A stretch of DNA of 64,000 bases from Bradyrhizobium sediminis (GTDB lineage: Bacteria; Pseudomonadota; Alphaproteobacteria; Rhizobiales; Xanthobacteraceae): NCBI RefSeq assembly GCF_018736105.1, contig NZ_CP076135.1:3098001-3162000 (forward strand), given 5' to 3'. Every line of letters starts with the position of its first letter. Position 1 is the stretch's first letter. Below are positions 1 through 8,694 of the stretch, in pieces. The notes below the pieces were generated by a model. That model was not told the DNA's origin. It did no database searches and saw nothing but the letters and a program-made list of their open reading frames with translations. The position numbers and the translations under genes were made by a program.

Positions 1-407
1 CGCTCGGCATCGGGCTTTCCGACCGGCAACTGCTGGAAGGCTGGAATGCGATTTTCGTCGGCGAAATGCCCGGCATCGCAGCGCTGCTGGCCCGCGCCGC
101 AAAGCGTCTGCCGCTCTATGCCTTCTCCAACACCAACAACGCCCATGTCGATTATTTTCCGGTCGCCTATGCCGACGTGCTCGGCCATTTCCGGGAAATG
201 TTTCTGTCCTCCGCGATCGGGCTGCGGAAACCCGACGCTGACGCCTATGACCATGTGGTGAAGGCGATCGGCGTGCCGGCCTCACGCATCGTGTTCTTCG
301 ACGATCTGGCCGATAATATCGAGGGCGCGCGGGCGCGGGGCCTGATCGGGGTTCACGTGAGGTCGACCGATGACGTGGCGAAGGCGCTGGCGGAGCTCGG
401 GATTTAA
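1..407 (+). CDS. HAD-family hydrolase, 3' part
   Basis: The frame is open from the left edge (first full codon at position 3), so the gene begins outside the window; about 134 C-terminal residues are visible. HAD motif II is seen as FSNTN, the motif III lysine in GLRKPD, and motif IV as FFDDLADN, which binds magnesium. Motif I (DxD), carrying the catalytic aspartate, must lie upstream. Enzymes of this type hydrolyse phosphate esters or haloacids in the cytosol; the substrate cannot be told from this fragment. In relatives moaC usually precedes moeA, so this neighbour is not the expected one. The family call is firm, the substrate unknown. Confidence 0.85.
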   Translation, partial: LGIGLSDRQLLEGWNAIFVGEMPGIAALLARAAKRLPLYAFSNTNNAHVDYFPVAYADVLGHFREMFLSSAIGLRKPDADAYDHVVKAIGVPASRIVFFDDLADNIEGARARGLIGVHVRSTDDVAKALAELGI

Positions 408-417
408 GCTATGAGAC

Positions 418-522
418 CGTCATTGCGAGCGCAGCGAAGCAATCCATGGAGCAGCAAGCTGGATTGCTTCGTCGCATGCGCTCCCTTGCGCAAACGCTTC
501 GCGTTTGTCGCAGGCAATGACG
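418..522. repeat. REP-like palindromic intergenic element
   Basis: The 105-base element is bounded by CGTCATTGC (418-426) and its reverse complement GCAATGACG (514-522). Inside, GAAGCAATCC (436-445) pairs with GGATTGCTTC (461-470), and AAACGC/GCGTTT (492-506) forms a short hairpin. The motif 'cattgcgagc...gaagcaatcc' is familiar to me as a dispersed intergenic repeat in Bradyrhizobium and Rhodopseudomonas. It fills the gap between the HAD gene and moeA and stops just before the moeA ribosome binding site. Confidence 0.75.
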
Positions 523-541
523 TCAAAGTGGGAGTTTCACC

Positions 542-1753
542 GTGGCACTGATGCCCGTCGCCGACGCCCTCGCCGCGGTTCTCGCCGGCGTCGAGCCGCT
601 GCCGGAGGAAATGGTCGCGCTGGATGCGGCCTACCACCGAGTGCTGGCGCGCGACGTCGCGGCGTTGCGGACCCAGCCGCCGCAGGCGATGTCGGCGATG
701 GACGGTTATGCGGTGCGCGCCGCCGACGCCTCTCATGTGGCGGCGCGGCTCAAGGTGATCGGCGAGGTCGCGGCCGGCCGCCCGTTCGAAAGGACGGTCG
801 GCGCGGGCGAGGCGGTGCGGATTTTTACCGGCGGCGTGATCCCTGCGGGCGCCGACGCCGTCATCATCCAGGAAGATACCGTCGTCGAGGACGGCGGCAT
901 CACGATCACGGAAGCCGCGCGGCCCGGGCGGCATATCCGCCCGGCCGGCATCGACTTTCGCGAGGGCGACGTGTTGTTGCCGCGCGGAACCCGCCTCACC
1001 GACCGCGATCTCTCGCTGGCCGCGGGCATGAACCACCCGGAGTTGGCCGTGCATCGCCGGCCGAAAGTGGCGATGCTCGCCACCGGCGACGAGCTTGTGA
1101 TGCCAGGCTCGATCCCCGGCCCCGGACAGATCGTCTATTCCAATGGCTACGCGCTGCGGGCGCTGGCCCGGGGTGCAGGCGCCGAGACCGTCGATCTCGG
1201 CATCGCCGCCGACACCGTCGAGGCCACCACGTCAGGCATCCGCCGCGCCCGCGACAGCGGCGCCGACATCCTCGTCACCATGGGCGGCGCATCGGTCGGC
1301 GACCACGACCTGGTCAAGCGCTCGCTGGAGGCCGAGGGCGTCGCCATGGCGTTCTGGCGGATCGCGATGCGGCCGGGCAAGCCGATGATGCACGGGCGGC
1401 TCGGCGCGATGCGGGTGATCGGCCTGCCCGGCAATCCCGTGTCGTCCTATGTCTGCGGCTTCCTGTTCCTGGCGCCGCTGATTCGCGCGCTGTCCGGCCG
1501 GTCGGCCGTCCACCACGTCAGCGAAACGGCTTTGCTCGGGTCCGACGTCGCCGCCAACGACATGCGCGAGGACTATCTTCGCGCGCGTCTCGAGCGGCGC
1601 GCCGACGGCGTCCTGATCGCCACTCCGGTCAACCATCAGGACAGCTCGCTGCTCGGAAATCTCGCTGCGGCAGCGGCGCTCGTGATGCGCCGCCCGTTTG
1701 CGCCTGCCGCTGCCGCTGGCACGCCCTGCGAGATCCTGCGGCTTCCGGACTGA
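542..1753 (+). CDS. moeA: Molybdopterin molybdenumtransferase MoeA
   Basis: MoeA inserts molybdate into adenylylated molybdopterin, the last step of molybdenum cofactor synthesis, in the cytosol. The 403-residue length is normal for the family. The N-terminal part has SAMDGYAVRA near residue 57 and FTGGVIPAGADAV near 97. The MoCF-binding domain shows ATGDEL near 180, GGASVGDHD near 246 and GLPGNPVSS near 293. The start is GTG at 542, preceded by GTGGGAG seven bases upstream; ATG at 551 is the alternative. lexA follows on the same strand but has its own promoter. Confidence 0.96.
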   Translation: MALMPVADALAAVLAGVEPLPEEMVALDAAYHRVLARDVAALRTQPPQAMSAMDGYAVRAADASHVAARLKVIGEVAAGRPFERTVGAGEAVRIFTGGVIPAGADAVIIQEDTVVEDGGITITEAARPGRHIRPAGIDFREGDVLLPRGTRLTDRDLSLAAGMNHPELAVHRRPKVAMLATGDELVMPGSIPGPGQIVYSNGYALRALARGAGAETVDLGIAADTVEATTSGIRRARDSGADILVTMGGASVGDHDLVKRSLEAEGVAMAFWRIAMRPGKPMMHGRLGAMRVIGLPGNPVSSYVCGFLFLAPLIRALSGRSAVHHVSETALLGSDVAANDMREDYLRARLERRADGVLIATPVNHQDSSLLGNLAAAAALVMRRPFAPAAAAGTPCEILRLPD

Positions 1754-1807
1754 CCCCAAAACCACCTGTCCCAACAAATCCTGCTGCGTTGACGATAAAT
1801 TAAGTGG

Positions 1808-1853
1808 TTGCGGAACACATATGGAACATATAGTGTCTGTTCATGATTTGTTT
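1808..1853 (+). promoter_or_regulatory. lexA promoter with LexA box
   Basis: GAACACATATGGAAC at 1813-1827 is an exact GAAC-N7-GAAC, the alphaproteobacterial LexA operator. It lies between a possible -35 TTGCGG (1808-1813) and -10 TAGTGT (1831-1836), spaced 17 bases. A degenerate second box in opposite orientation, GTTC-N7-GTTT, occupies 1839-1853 over the likely transcription start. This arrangement fits autorepression of lexA. The operator is a direct match; the -10 is weak and inferred. Confidence 0.85.
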
Positions 1854-1968
1854 CGAGTATTGGTGCCAGCTAATCGAAGTTCTGGAGTCTTTGATTCCCT
1901 GAACGCCTCGATTCCCGGAAAACGCCTCTCGGAATCGAATGACACCGTCAAACTGGGGATTGGTCGAG

Positions 1969-2676
1969 ATGCTCACGCGCAAACAATATGAACTCCTGCG
2001 ATTCATCAGCGAACGCCTGAAGGAATCCGGCGTTCCGCCTTCCTTCGACGAGATGAAGGACGCGCTGGATTTGCGCTCGAAGTCGGGAATCCATCGCCTC
2101 ATCACCGCTCTGGAAGAGCGCGGCTTCATTCGCCGGCTGCCCAATCGCGCCCGCGCGATCGAGGTCATCAAGCTGCCCGAGATTTCAGGCGCCGGCGCCG
2201 GCAACGGCCGCCGCGGTTTCACGCCCAGCGTGATCGAAGGCACGCTCGGCAAGGTGCGTTCCAGCAGTGCCGGTTCCGAGAGTGACGGCGAGCGTCCGGT
2301 CGCGGTTCCCGTCATGGGCCGCATCGCCGCAGGCACGCCGATCGAAGCGCTGCAGACCCGCAGTCACACCATCAGCGTGCCGCCGGACATGCTCGGCTCC
2401 GGCGAGCATTACGCGCTCGAGGTGCGCGGCGATTCCATGGTGGACGCCGGCATTCTCGACGGCGACATGGCACTGATCCAGCGCAACGACAGTGCCGACA
2501 CCGGCGACATCGTGGTGGCGTTGATCGACGAGGAGGAAGCAACCCTGAAGCGCTTCCGCCGCCGCGGCGCGTCGATCGCGCTGGAGCCGGCCAACACCTC
2601 CTACGAAGTCCGCATCCTGCCGCCGAACCGGGTCAGGATTCAGGGCAAGCTGATCGGACTGTACCGGAAGTACTGA
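1969..2676 (+). CDS. lexA: SOS repressor LexA
   Basis: LexA represses DNA-damage genes and cleaves itself when RecA is activated. The 235-residue protein has a winged helix-turn-helix over about residues 1-65, beginning [10 protein letters not shown]. Its S24 peptidase domain carries the Ala121-Gly122 cleavage site (RIAAGTP), nucleophile Ser156 (GDSMVDAG) and general base Lys194 (ATLKRF). An in-frame ATG at 1939 would add ten residues, but the LexA N-terminus and an upstream GGGGA favour 1969. A LexA box upstream indicates autoregulation, and a second SOS promoter in this window lies at 30.6 kb. Confidence 0.97.
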   Translation: MLTRKQYELLRFISERLKESGVPPSFDEMKDALDLRSKSGIHRLITALEERGFIRRLPNRARAIEVIKLPEISGAGAGNGRRGFTPSVIEGTLGKVRSSSAGSESDGERPVAVPVMGRIAAGTPIEALQTRSHTISVPPDMLGSGEHYALEVRGDSMVDAGILDGDMALIQRNDSADTGDIVVALIDEEEATLKRFRRRGASIALEPANTSYEVRILPPNRVRIQGKLIGLYRKY

Positions 2677-2924
2677 TCCGCCCCGGATCGGTCGTTCCCA
2701 GGCAGGGAAACCGCGGCAGTCCAATGGCGGCCGCGGTGAATGCATCTGTCGCGCGCGCGGCGAAGCTATTTCCGCCAAATCCTCAAACGCATTTGTGATC
2801 GAACTCGCCGTCGAGAGCCGTAGAATTGCCCACAATCAGGCATATTTTGATTGCCGTCCACTCTGATAGAGGCCTGCGCCTCTCAAGGGGCGCGGGTTGG
2901 CTATCTCGAATGAGGAGCGATCCG

Positions 2925-3344
2925 ATGTGTGACTATAGTCTCCACGCCGTAGCGTCACGCCCCGCCAAAGTCGGAGAGACGCTGACGACCACGACATTCC
3001 GCGGCACCTCGACGCGCGGCTTCGCCTCGGAAGCCGAGCCCGAGGTGGCGGTCTGCATCCTTCCCGGAACCGAACTGGCGTTCGCTGACAACGTCAAATA
3101 CGACAACGGGTGGATCTGGACCAAGGCCCTCAATTTCCGGGTTGGAAAATTCGGCGCGGTCGAGCCGAACGTCCCGCAGCGCCACCATGACTCGATCGAA
3201 TTTCCGGATGGAAGCAGTGTGCTGGTGACGCAGCTCTGCGAAGGTCAGCACGCCACTGTGCTGCAATTGCCTGTTGCGCAGCAGGTGACGGCGCAGGAAC
3301 GACCGGCAGCCGCGACGCCAACAGCGGCGGCGATCTCCGCCTGA
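2925..3344 (+). CDS. Conserved protein of unknown function
   Basis: This 139-residue protein begins MCDYSLHAVASRPAKVGE. A GAGGAG ribosome binding site seven bases before ATG 2925 fixes the start; a longer reading from 2826 has no such support. There is no signal peptide or membrane segment. The central part includes VAVCILPGTELAF and a later HHDSIEFPDGSSVLVTQL segment; the last 20 residues are Ala/Thr-rich and probably disordered. I recall similar MCDYSL proteins in rhizobia but no established function. It sits between lexA and another small unknown, all on the plus strand. Confidence 0.8.
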   Translation: MCDYSLHAVASRPAKVGETLTTTTFRGTSTRGFASEAEPEVAVCILPGTELAFADNVKYDNGWIWTKALNFRVGKFGAVEPNVPQRHHDSIEFPDGSSVLVTQLCEGQHATVLQLPVAQQVTAQERPAAATPTAAAISA

Positions 3345-3360
3345 ATGGCCATGTAGATAA

Positions 3361-3384
3361 CCCTGCCGGTCCAGGCCGGCAGGG
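3361..3384 (+). terminator. GC-rich hairpin, possible terminator
   Basis: CCCTGCCGG (3361-3369) pairs perfectly with CCGGCAGGG (3376-3384) around a six-base loop, 17 bases after the preceding stop codon. No T-run follows, so it may be only an mRNA 3' stabiliser between the two small genes. Confidence 0.4.
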
Positions 3385-3405
3385 CCGCTCGCGAAGGGGA
3401 CGCTG

Positions 3406-3636
3406 TTGGCGGTTCGCAAGGTGACATGGCAAAAAGCCGGGCGGGTGACGGAGCCCGGCCGGTACATGTTCACGTTCGGCTGGCTCACCGTTGCGGCGGA
3501 GGATCTTGTCATCTGGCAGCAGTTCCCGGATGCGTCTTTCACGCTGGTCAAAATGACGACTACGGACGACGTCGACGAGTTTCATCTCGGCGCCTTCGAA
3601 CTGCCGGAAAATCCGCAATCCAGCGGTGAAAGCTGA
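3406..3636 (+). CDS. Small conserved hypothetical protein
   Basis: This 76-residue protein has a TTG start at 3406 preceded by GAAGGGGA. It begins MAVRKVTWQKAGRVTEPGRY and contains FTFGWLTVAAEDLVIWQQ, a composition typical of a compact beta-rich cytosolic domain. No catalytic motif is evident. I recall similar short 'GRVTEPGRY' proteins in Bradyrhizobium without assigned function. It converges on comEC, whose stop lies about 40 bases away. An ATG at 3426 is in another frame and gives no recognisable product. Confidence 0.7.
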   Translation: MAVRKVTWQKAGRVTEPGRYMFTFGWLTVAAEDLVIWQQFPDASFTLVKMTTTDDVDEFHLGAFELPENPQSSGES

Positions 3637-3674
3637 CTTGATCAGCGACTTGGCGATTGACTGGCCTCACCGCC

Positions 3675-5954
3675 TCAGTCGTCCGCCTGCAGGTCGGCTT
3701 CCGACGGCGTCGCGTCCGCCGGCTTCGCGATGGCCGGGCGCACCAGGCTGGTCCCGTCCTCCGCATCGCCCGCCACCGCTGGCGACCACGGCCGATCGAC
3801 GCCTTTCGGCCTGACCGCATCGACCGCAAATCCGTCGCGGGTTCGCCGCAGCGCCAGCGCGCCCTGCCGGCGCAGGCGATCCTGGTCGACCACGAGCGCG
3901 CCGCAGCCCGGCGATGCCGGCCGCGCCGTGACCAGCAGCGCCGCGCGCTCGCAATCGTCCGCCAGCGCCTCGGGCCGCAACGCCAGCGCGACCAAGCCGC
4001 CATCGGCCAGTTGCGCCACGCAGCCGGCCTGGTCGCATGATACGCCTTCGGCGAGCGAGGAATCCGTAAGGACGCGGCCGTCGGCGTCGGCCGCCAGCCA
4101 TTCCCGCAGCAGAAAAGCCTCCTTGGCGCTTCGGATCAGATGCAGGCGTCCGTCCCTGCCGCGGACGCCGATATTGTGGCCGTCGGCGGAAATCAGGATA
4201 TCCGGCTGCGGCCGGACCAGAGCCCATGCCACCGCCAGCACCACCAGGGTTGCGCCCGCCCAGCGCAGCGGCGTGCGCAGCAGCCCCATCAGGATGATGC
4301 CGAGGCTGGCCGCGACCAGCGGCCCGGTCCCGAATGCCGCGATGCGGCCGATCGCGCCCGGCAGTGCGGCGACCCATTGCGCCACCGTGATCATCCAGTC
4401 GATGCCCCAGCCCATGACCTGCCAGAACACGCCGTCGAAGCCGAAGGGCATCGCGACCATGCCGAGCAGGCCCGCCGGCATCACCACAGCCGACACCACC
4501 GGCATCGCCGCGAGATTGGCGATGACGCCAAAGGGTGTCACCCGGTGAAAGTGAAAGGCGGCATAGGGCATGGTCGCGAGCCCCGCCACCAGCGAGGCCA
4601 GCGCCAGCATCGCGACCTCCCGCCCGCCCCACAGCGCCGCCCGCGCGGTGGCCGAATTGTCGGGCGCGGCGAACAGAGCGGGCATGCCGATCTGCACCAG
4701 CGCCACCAGCCCGAGCGTCGCCGCGAACGACATCTGGAAGCTCGGATGCACCAGCGCTTCCGGCGCGATCGTGAGCACGATCATCGCCGCCACCGCCAGC
4801 GTGCGGAAGGTCACGGCGCGGCGGTCGACCATGATAGCGATCAGCACCACCGCGGTCATGAAGAACGAGCGCTGGGTGGCGACCTCGGCACCGGACAGCA
4901 AGAGATAGAACGCGGCGGCAGCGAGCGCCGCGGCCGCCGACCATTTCTTGATCGGAGAGCCGACGGTGAGTTGCGGGATCAGCGCCAGCAGCGCGCGGAC
5001 CGCGAAGAACACCACGCCGGCGACCACAGCCATGTGATAGCCCGAGATCGACAGCACATGGCCGAGCCCGGAGATGAACATCGCATCGTTGACGGGCGGC
5101 GAGATGGCGTCGCGGCGTCCGGTCAGAAGCGCGGTCGCGATCGCGCGGCGGTCGCCCTCCAGCGTAGTCCGGATCCGGGCGTCGATCGCATCGCGCAAGC
5201 CCTGCATCAAGGCAGCGTAGCGCAGCGACAAGCCGCCGCTGTCGGGCGGCTGCGCGGACTTGATGGCGCCCATCACGAAACCGGAGGCGCCGATGCCGGC
5301 GAAATACATGTCGCGGCCGAAATCGTAGGAACCCGGCCGCAACGGCGCGAGCGGCGGCTGCAGCCGGGCCTTCAATTCGACAAAGCTGCCGACCGCAGGC
5401 GCTGTGCCCTTGCGCACCGACAGCCGCACGCGTTGCAGTGTCGTGGCGCCGCGCGGGCTCTCCATCCTGGTCACGCGCAGCACGAACCGGTCGGTGCGTT
5501 CGCGGATGTCGCGGGTCTCGACGAAGCCCGACAGCGACACCGAATACATCGGCCTCGCCAATATGCCATGCGCGACCCGCGCGGTTTTCCAGGTCGCGAC
5601 CGCAAAGCCGGCGGCGACAGCGGCGATCATCACGGCGACGGGAAATAGCTTGTGCCGCCGCAGCAGGAATGCCGCGAGGCAGAACCCGGCCGCCGCGGCC
5701 GCCGCGACCGACAGAACCGGCTCGCGGTCGGCGGCAAAATAGAAGGCAATCCCGGCGCCGAAGGCGACCGGCACCCACGGCAGCAAGCGGCCGGCGCCGG
5801 CTTCGGCGGCGAGCCACGCCCGCAGTTTTGCGACCAGGGCCGGCCATGCATCGAGGCCCGATGGCGCGAGGCCGCCGGCCTGCGCCGCCCCGCGCGGCGG
5901 CCAGGTGCCGGCAAATCCCTGCGTCCGGCCTGGAGACCTGCCCCGCTCTGCCAT
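3675..5954 (-). CDS. comEC: ComEC/Rec2-family DNA-uptake membrane protein
   Basis: ComEC forms the inner-membrane channel for single-stranded DNA during transformation. The 759-residue protein starts with a soluble stretch, then membrane helices flanking an OB-like DUF4131 region (about 50-240). The multi-helix Competence domain follows (about 260-540), with the typical LSISGYHMAVV near residue 295. The C-terminal 180 residues begin near RPQPDILISADGHN. They look like a degenerate metallo-hydrolase tail: no HxHxDH motif is present. Rhizobial ComEC proteins are often of this form. Start ATG 5954 gives a Pro/Arg-rich N-terminus, so a later start is possible. Confidence 0.9.
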   Translation of the reverse strand: MAERGRSPGRTQGFAGTWPPRGAAQAGGLAPSGLDAWPALVAKLRAWLAAEAGAGRLLPWVPVAFGAGIAFYFAADREPVLSVAAAAAAGFCLAAFLLRRHKLFPVAVMIAAVAAGFAVATWKTARVAHGILARPMYSVSLSGFVETRDIRERTDRFVLRVTRMESPRGATTLQRVRLSVRKGTAPAVGSFVELKARLQPPLAPLRPGSYDFGRDMYFAGIGASGFVMGAIKSAQPPDSGGLSLRYAALMQGLRDAIDARIRTTLEGDRRAIATALLTGRRDAISPPVNDAMFISGLGHVLSISGYHMAVVAGVVFFAVRALLALIPQLTVGSPIKKWSAAAALAAAAFYLLLSGAEVATQRSFFMTAVVLIAIMVDRRAVTFRTLAVAAMIVLTIAPEALVHPSFQMSFAATLGLVALVQIGMPALFAAPDNSATARAALWGGREVAMLALASLVAGLATMPYAAFHFHRVTPFGVIANLAAMPVVSAVVMPAGLLGMVAMPFGFDGVFWQVMGWGIDWMITVAQWVAALPGAIGRIAAFGTGPLVAASLGIILMGLLRTPLRWAGATLVVLAVAWALVRPQPDILISADGHNIGVRGRDGRLHLIRSAKEAFLLREWLAADADGRVLTDSSLAEGVSCDQAGCVAQLADGGLVALALRPEALADDCERAALLVTARPASPGCGALVVDQDRLRRQGALALRRTRDGFAVDAVRPKGVDRPWSPAVAGDAEDGTSLVRPAIAKPADATPSEADLQADD

Positions 5955-6038
5955 CGGGTACTACACCCTGCGATCCCTTGGAGATCGTCAGGCTACCGGA
6001 AGCTGTTGCCGGGCGGCTAGCGGAACGGATGGAGAATT

Positions 6039-6058
6039 CCGTTAACTATTACTAACGG
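6039..6058. promoter_or_regulatory. Inverted repeat upstream of a secreted protein gene
   Basis: CCGTTA (6039-6044) and TAACGG (6053-6058) form a 6-base inverted repeat around an AT-rich 8-base centre, about 40 bases before ATG 6098. It sits in the gap between the divergent comEC and 6098 genes and could be an operator or part of a promoter. No regulator is identified. Confidence 0.3.
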
Positions 6059-6097
6059 GGCAAGGGATAGGATTCCCGAATCAATCGGGGCTCGGCC

Positions 6098-6433
6098 ATG
6101 CCACACCGGATCATGCTTTCCGTTCTTGCCGTTTTTGCCGCTTTCGCGCTCGCCGTCAGCGCGATGACCGCCGATGCCGCCGATCTGCCGACCCAGAGCC
6201 GGCTTGGCGCGATCTTTGCGGAGCCTCCGCCCCCTGTGGTCGTTTACCGGACGGCTGAATATGTGGCGCCGATCATTCCCTACAATCAGCTGCCCAATCC
6301 GCCGTGGAACCGGGGCATCTATAACTACGGCTCGTCGTGGTCGTTCTATTACCCGGGCCCCTATTACGGCGGGCCCTATTATTGGGACGGCGCGCGCCTG
6401 CCCTATGTCTGCGGCTTCTACGGTTATTGCTGA
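6098..6433 (+). CDS. Small secreted Tyr/Pro/Gly-rich protein
   Basis: This 111-residue protein begins with a clear signal peptide (MPHRIMLSVLAVFAAFALAV...), with likely cleavage around residue 28 after ADA. The mature part is rich in Tyr, Pro and Gly, with clusters such as YYPGPYYGGPYYW, and ends in two cysteines (YVCGFYGYC) that could form a disulfide. It contains no known enzyme motif. Such short secreted Tyr-rich proteins are common in Bradyrhizobium and their role is unknown. It is transcribed divergently from comEC. Confidence 0.8.
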   Translation: MPHRIMLSVLAVFAAFALAVSAMTADAADLPTQSRLGAIFAEPPPPVVVYRTAEYVAPIIPYNQLPNPPWNRGIYNYGSSWSFYYPGPYYGGPYYWDGARLPYVCGFYGYC

Positions 6434-6463
6434 CGATCCCGGCCGCTTGAATGAGCCCTGCCG

Positions 6464-6850
6464 CTAGAGCAGCGGCACTTGCGACGAAACGTGATGGCTG
6501 AGGATTTTCCAATAGCCGTCTTCGCGCACGATCACCCAGGTGATCTTGACCGACAGGGTCGCCTCGCCTTCTTCGACGACGAAGGACGCGGTGCCCGCCA
6601 TGTTGATCAGATCGGAGCCGACCGGCGCGGCCACGATATCCGTGAATTGAACGGCGGGCGCGCGCCATCGCGGCAGCGCGTTGAAGTAGGCCGCGACACC
6701 CTCCCTGCCGCGATACAGCGACGGGTTCGAACCGAAGAACAAAGCATTGCTTGAATAGAGCGACGCGAGCGCGTCGACGTCGAGCCTGCTGAAATTCGCC
6801 GACCATTGTTCGATGATGACAGACACGATGTCGTCGGCGGTGCTTCGCAT
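6464..6850 (-). CDS. SnoaL-like / DUF4440-type NTF2-fold protein
   Basis: This 128-residue cytosolic protein fits a single NTF2-like alpha+beta barrel. The N-terminal helix contains WSANFSRLDVDALASLYSSN, the characteristic pattern of this fold. It is followed by REGVAAYFNALPRW and a C-terminal strand pair around VKITWVIVREDGYWKILSHH. Members act as small enzymes, ketosteroid isomerase-like proteins or ligand-binding proteins, so the exact reaction is open. It lies just downstream of glnS on the same strand, 26 bases away, and may share its transcript. Confidence 0.75.
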   Translation of the reverse strand: MRSTADDIVSVIIEQWSANFSRLDVDALASLYSSNALFFGSNPSLYRGREGVAAYFNALPRWRAPAVQFTDIVAAPVGSDLINMAGTASFVVEEGEATLSVKITWVIVREDGYWKILSHHVSSQVPLL

Positions 6851-6876
6851 CGGTCGATCCCGTCAACAGAGCCGCC

Positions 6877-8559
6877 TCAGCCCTTAGCCCCGACTTCCTT
6901 TGCAAAGGTATCGCGCAGGCCGATGGTCCGGTTGAAGACCAGACGATCCGGCGTCGAATCCGCATCGCGCGTGAAATAGCCCTGCCGCTCGAACTGCATC
7001 ACCTCCGACGAGTTGCTGGCCGCGATCGCGGGCTCGATCCGCGCATCGCTCAGGACCTCCAGCGACTGCGGGTTGAGATCTCCGGCGAAGTTGGCCGCAT
7101 CCGGATTGGGCTTCGAAAACAGCTGGTTGTAGATGCGGATTTCGGCCGGCAGCGACTGCTTGGCCGGCAGCCAGTGCATGGTGGCCTTGACCTTGCGCCC
7201 GTCGGGCGCGTTGCCACCTTTGGTGGCGGGATCGTAGCTGCAGCGCAGCTCGACGACCTCGCCGGCCGCGTCCTTGATCACGCCCGTGCACTTGATGAAA
7301 TAGGCGTAGCGCAGCCGCACTTCCATGCCCGGCGACAGCCGGAAGAATTTCTTCGGCGGATTTTCCATGAAATCGTCGCGCTCGATATAGAGCTCGCGGC
7401 CGAACGCGATCTTTCGCGTGCCGGCGGCCGGATCGTCCGGATGGTTCTGCGCCTCGAGTTCTTCGCTCGCACCTTCCGGATAATTCTCGATCACGACTTT
7501 CAGCGGCCGCAGCACCGCCATCCGCCGCAGCGAGCTCTTGTTGAGAAGCTCGCGGATGCAGAATTCCAGCATGCCGACGTCGACCACGCTGTTGGCTTTC
7601 GCAACCCCGATGCGCTTGACGAATTCGCGGATCGCCGCCGGCGGCACCCCGCGCCGTTTCAGCCCGGCAATGGTCGGCATGCGCGGATCGTCCCAGCCTG
7701 CGACGTGGCCGCCGCGCACCAGCTCAGTCAGCACCCGCTTCGAAAGCAGCGTGTAGGTCAGGTTAAGCCGCGCGAACTCGTATTGATGCGGCTTCGATGG
7801 CACCGGCAGCTTGTCGAGCAGCCATTCGTAGAGCGGCCGGTGATCCTCGAATTCCAGCGTGCAGATCGAATGGGTGATGCCCTCGATCGCGTCGGACTGC
7901 CCGTGCGCATAGTCGTAGCTCGGATAGATCGACCAGGCATCGCCGGTGCGCGGATGGGTGGCGTGCAGGATGCGGTAGAGCACGGGATCGCGCAGGTTGA
8001 TATTGCCCGCGGACATGTCGATCTTGGCGCGCAGCACCCGCGCGCCGTTCGGGAATTCGCCTGATTTCATGCGGCGAAACAGATCGAGGTTCTCCTCGAC
8101 CGGTCGGTCGCGGAACGGCGAGTTCTTGCCGGGCTCGGTCAGCGTGCCGCGCGAGAGGCGGATTTCCTCCTGCGACTGGTCGTCGACATAGGCATGACCG
8201 GCGAGGATCAGGCCCTCGGCCCATTGGTAAAGCTGCTCAAAATAGTCCGACGCGTAATAGAGGTCGGTTCCCCAGTCGAAGCCGAGCCAGCGCACGTCGG
8301 CCTGAATCGAATCGATATATTCCTGCTCTTCCTTGGTCGGATTGGTGTCATCGAACCTGAGGTGGCAGCGGCCGGCAAATTCCTGCGCGATGCCGAAATT
8401 GAGGGCAATCGACTTGGCGTGGCCGATATGCAGATAGCCGTTCGGCTCCGGCGGGAAGCGCGTCACGATCTGGCGGTATTTCTTGGCGTCGAGATCGGCC
8501 TGGATGATGTCGCGAATGAAATCGCGGCCTGCCTCTGCCGCCACCGTTTCTGCTGTCAT
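6877..8559 (-). CDS. glnS: Glutaminyl-tRNA synthetase
   Basis: GlnRS charges tRNA-Gln directly with glutamine. The 560 residues match bacterial and eukaryote-type GlnRS. The class I HIGH motif is at residues 44-47 ([11 protein letters not shown]), with DDTNP and WLGFDWG following. The KMSKS equivalent LLSKR is near residue 270. The C-terminal third forms the beta-barrel anticodon-binding domains. Many alphaproteobacteria lack GlnRS and use GatCAB instead, so its presence marks the clade. It is divergent from gltX, with 135 bases between them. Confidence 0.97.
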   Translation of the reverse strand: MTAETVAAEAGRDFIRDIIQADLDAKKYRQIVTRFPPEPNGYLHIGHAKSIALNFGIAQEFAGRCHLRFDDTNPTKEEQEYIDSIQADVRWLGFDWGTDLYYASDYFEQLYQWAEGLILAGHAYVDDQSQEEIRLSRGTLTEPGKNSPFRDRPVEENLDLFRRMKSGEFPNGARVLRAKIDMSAGNINLRDPVLYRILHATHPRTGDAWSIYPSYDYAHGQSDAIEGITHSICTLEFEDHRPLYEWLLDKLPVPSKPHQYEFARLNLTYTLLSKRVLTELVRGGHVAGWDDPRMPTIAGLKRRGVPPAAIREFVKRIGVAKANSVVDVGMLEFCIRELLNKSSLRRMAVLRPLKVVIENYPEGASEELEAQNHPDDPAAGTRKIAFGRELYIERDDFMENPPKKFFRLSPGMEVRLRYAYFIKCTGVIKDAAGEVVELRCSYDPATKGGNAPDGRKVKATMHWLPAKQSLPAEIRIYNQLFSKPNPDAANFAGDLNPQSLEVLSDARIEPAIAASNSSEVMQFERQGYFTRDADSTPDRLVFNRTIGLRDTFAKEVGAKG

Positions 8560-8694
8560 GCTTGGTTCCCGTTCGGAATCAGCGGACCTTCTGCCAAATC
8601 CGCACCTTCCAAGGAAGGCTTTAGTTATGCTTGGTTCCTGCTATACACCACCGCGCCTTGCGCAACCCCTTATTGTCCCCGAAATGCAGTTGGT

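Noticed and set aside
505..1803. Alternative frame over moeA
   Set aside because: Arg-rich, no motif; moeA in the neighbouring frame has all family motifs and a ribosome binding site.
2710..2737. Inverted repeat ACCGCGG/CCGCGGT after lexA as terminator
   Set aside because: Short stem, long loop and no T-run; may be chance in GC-rich sequence.
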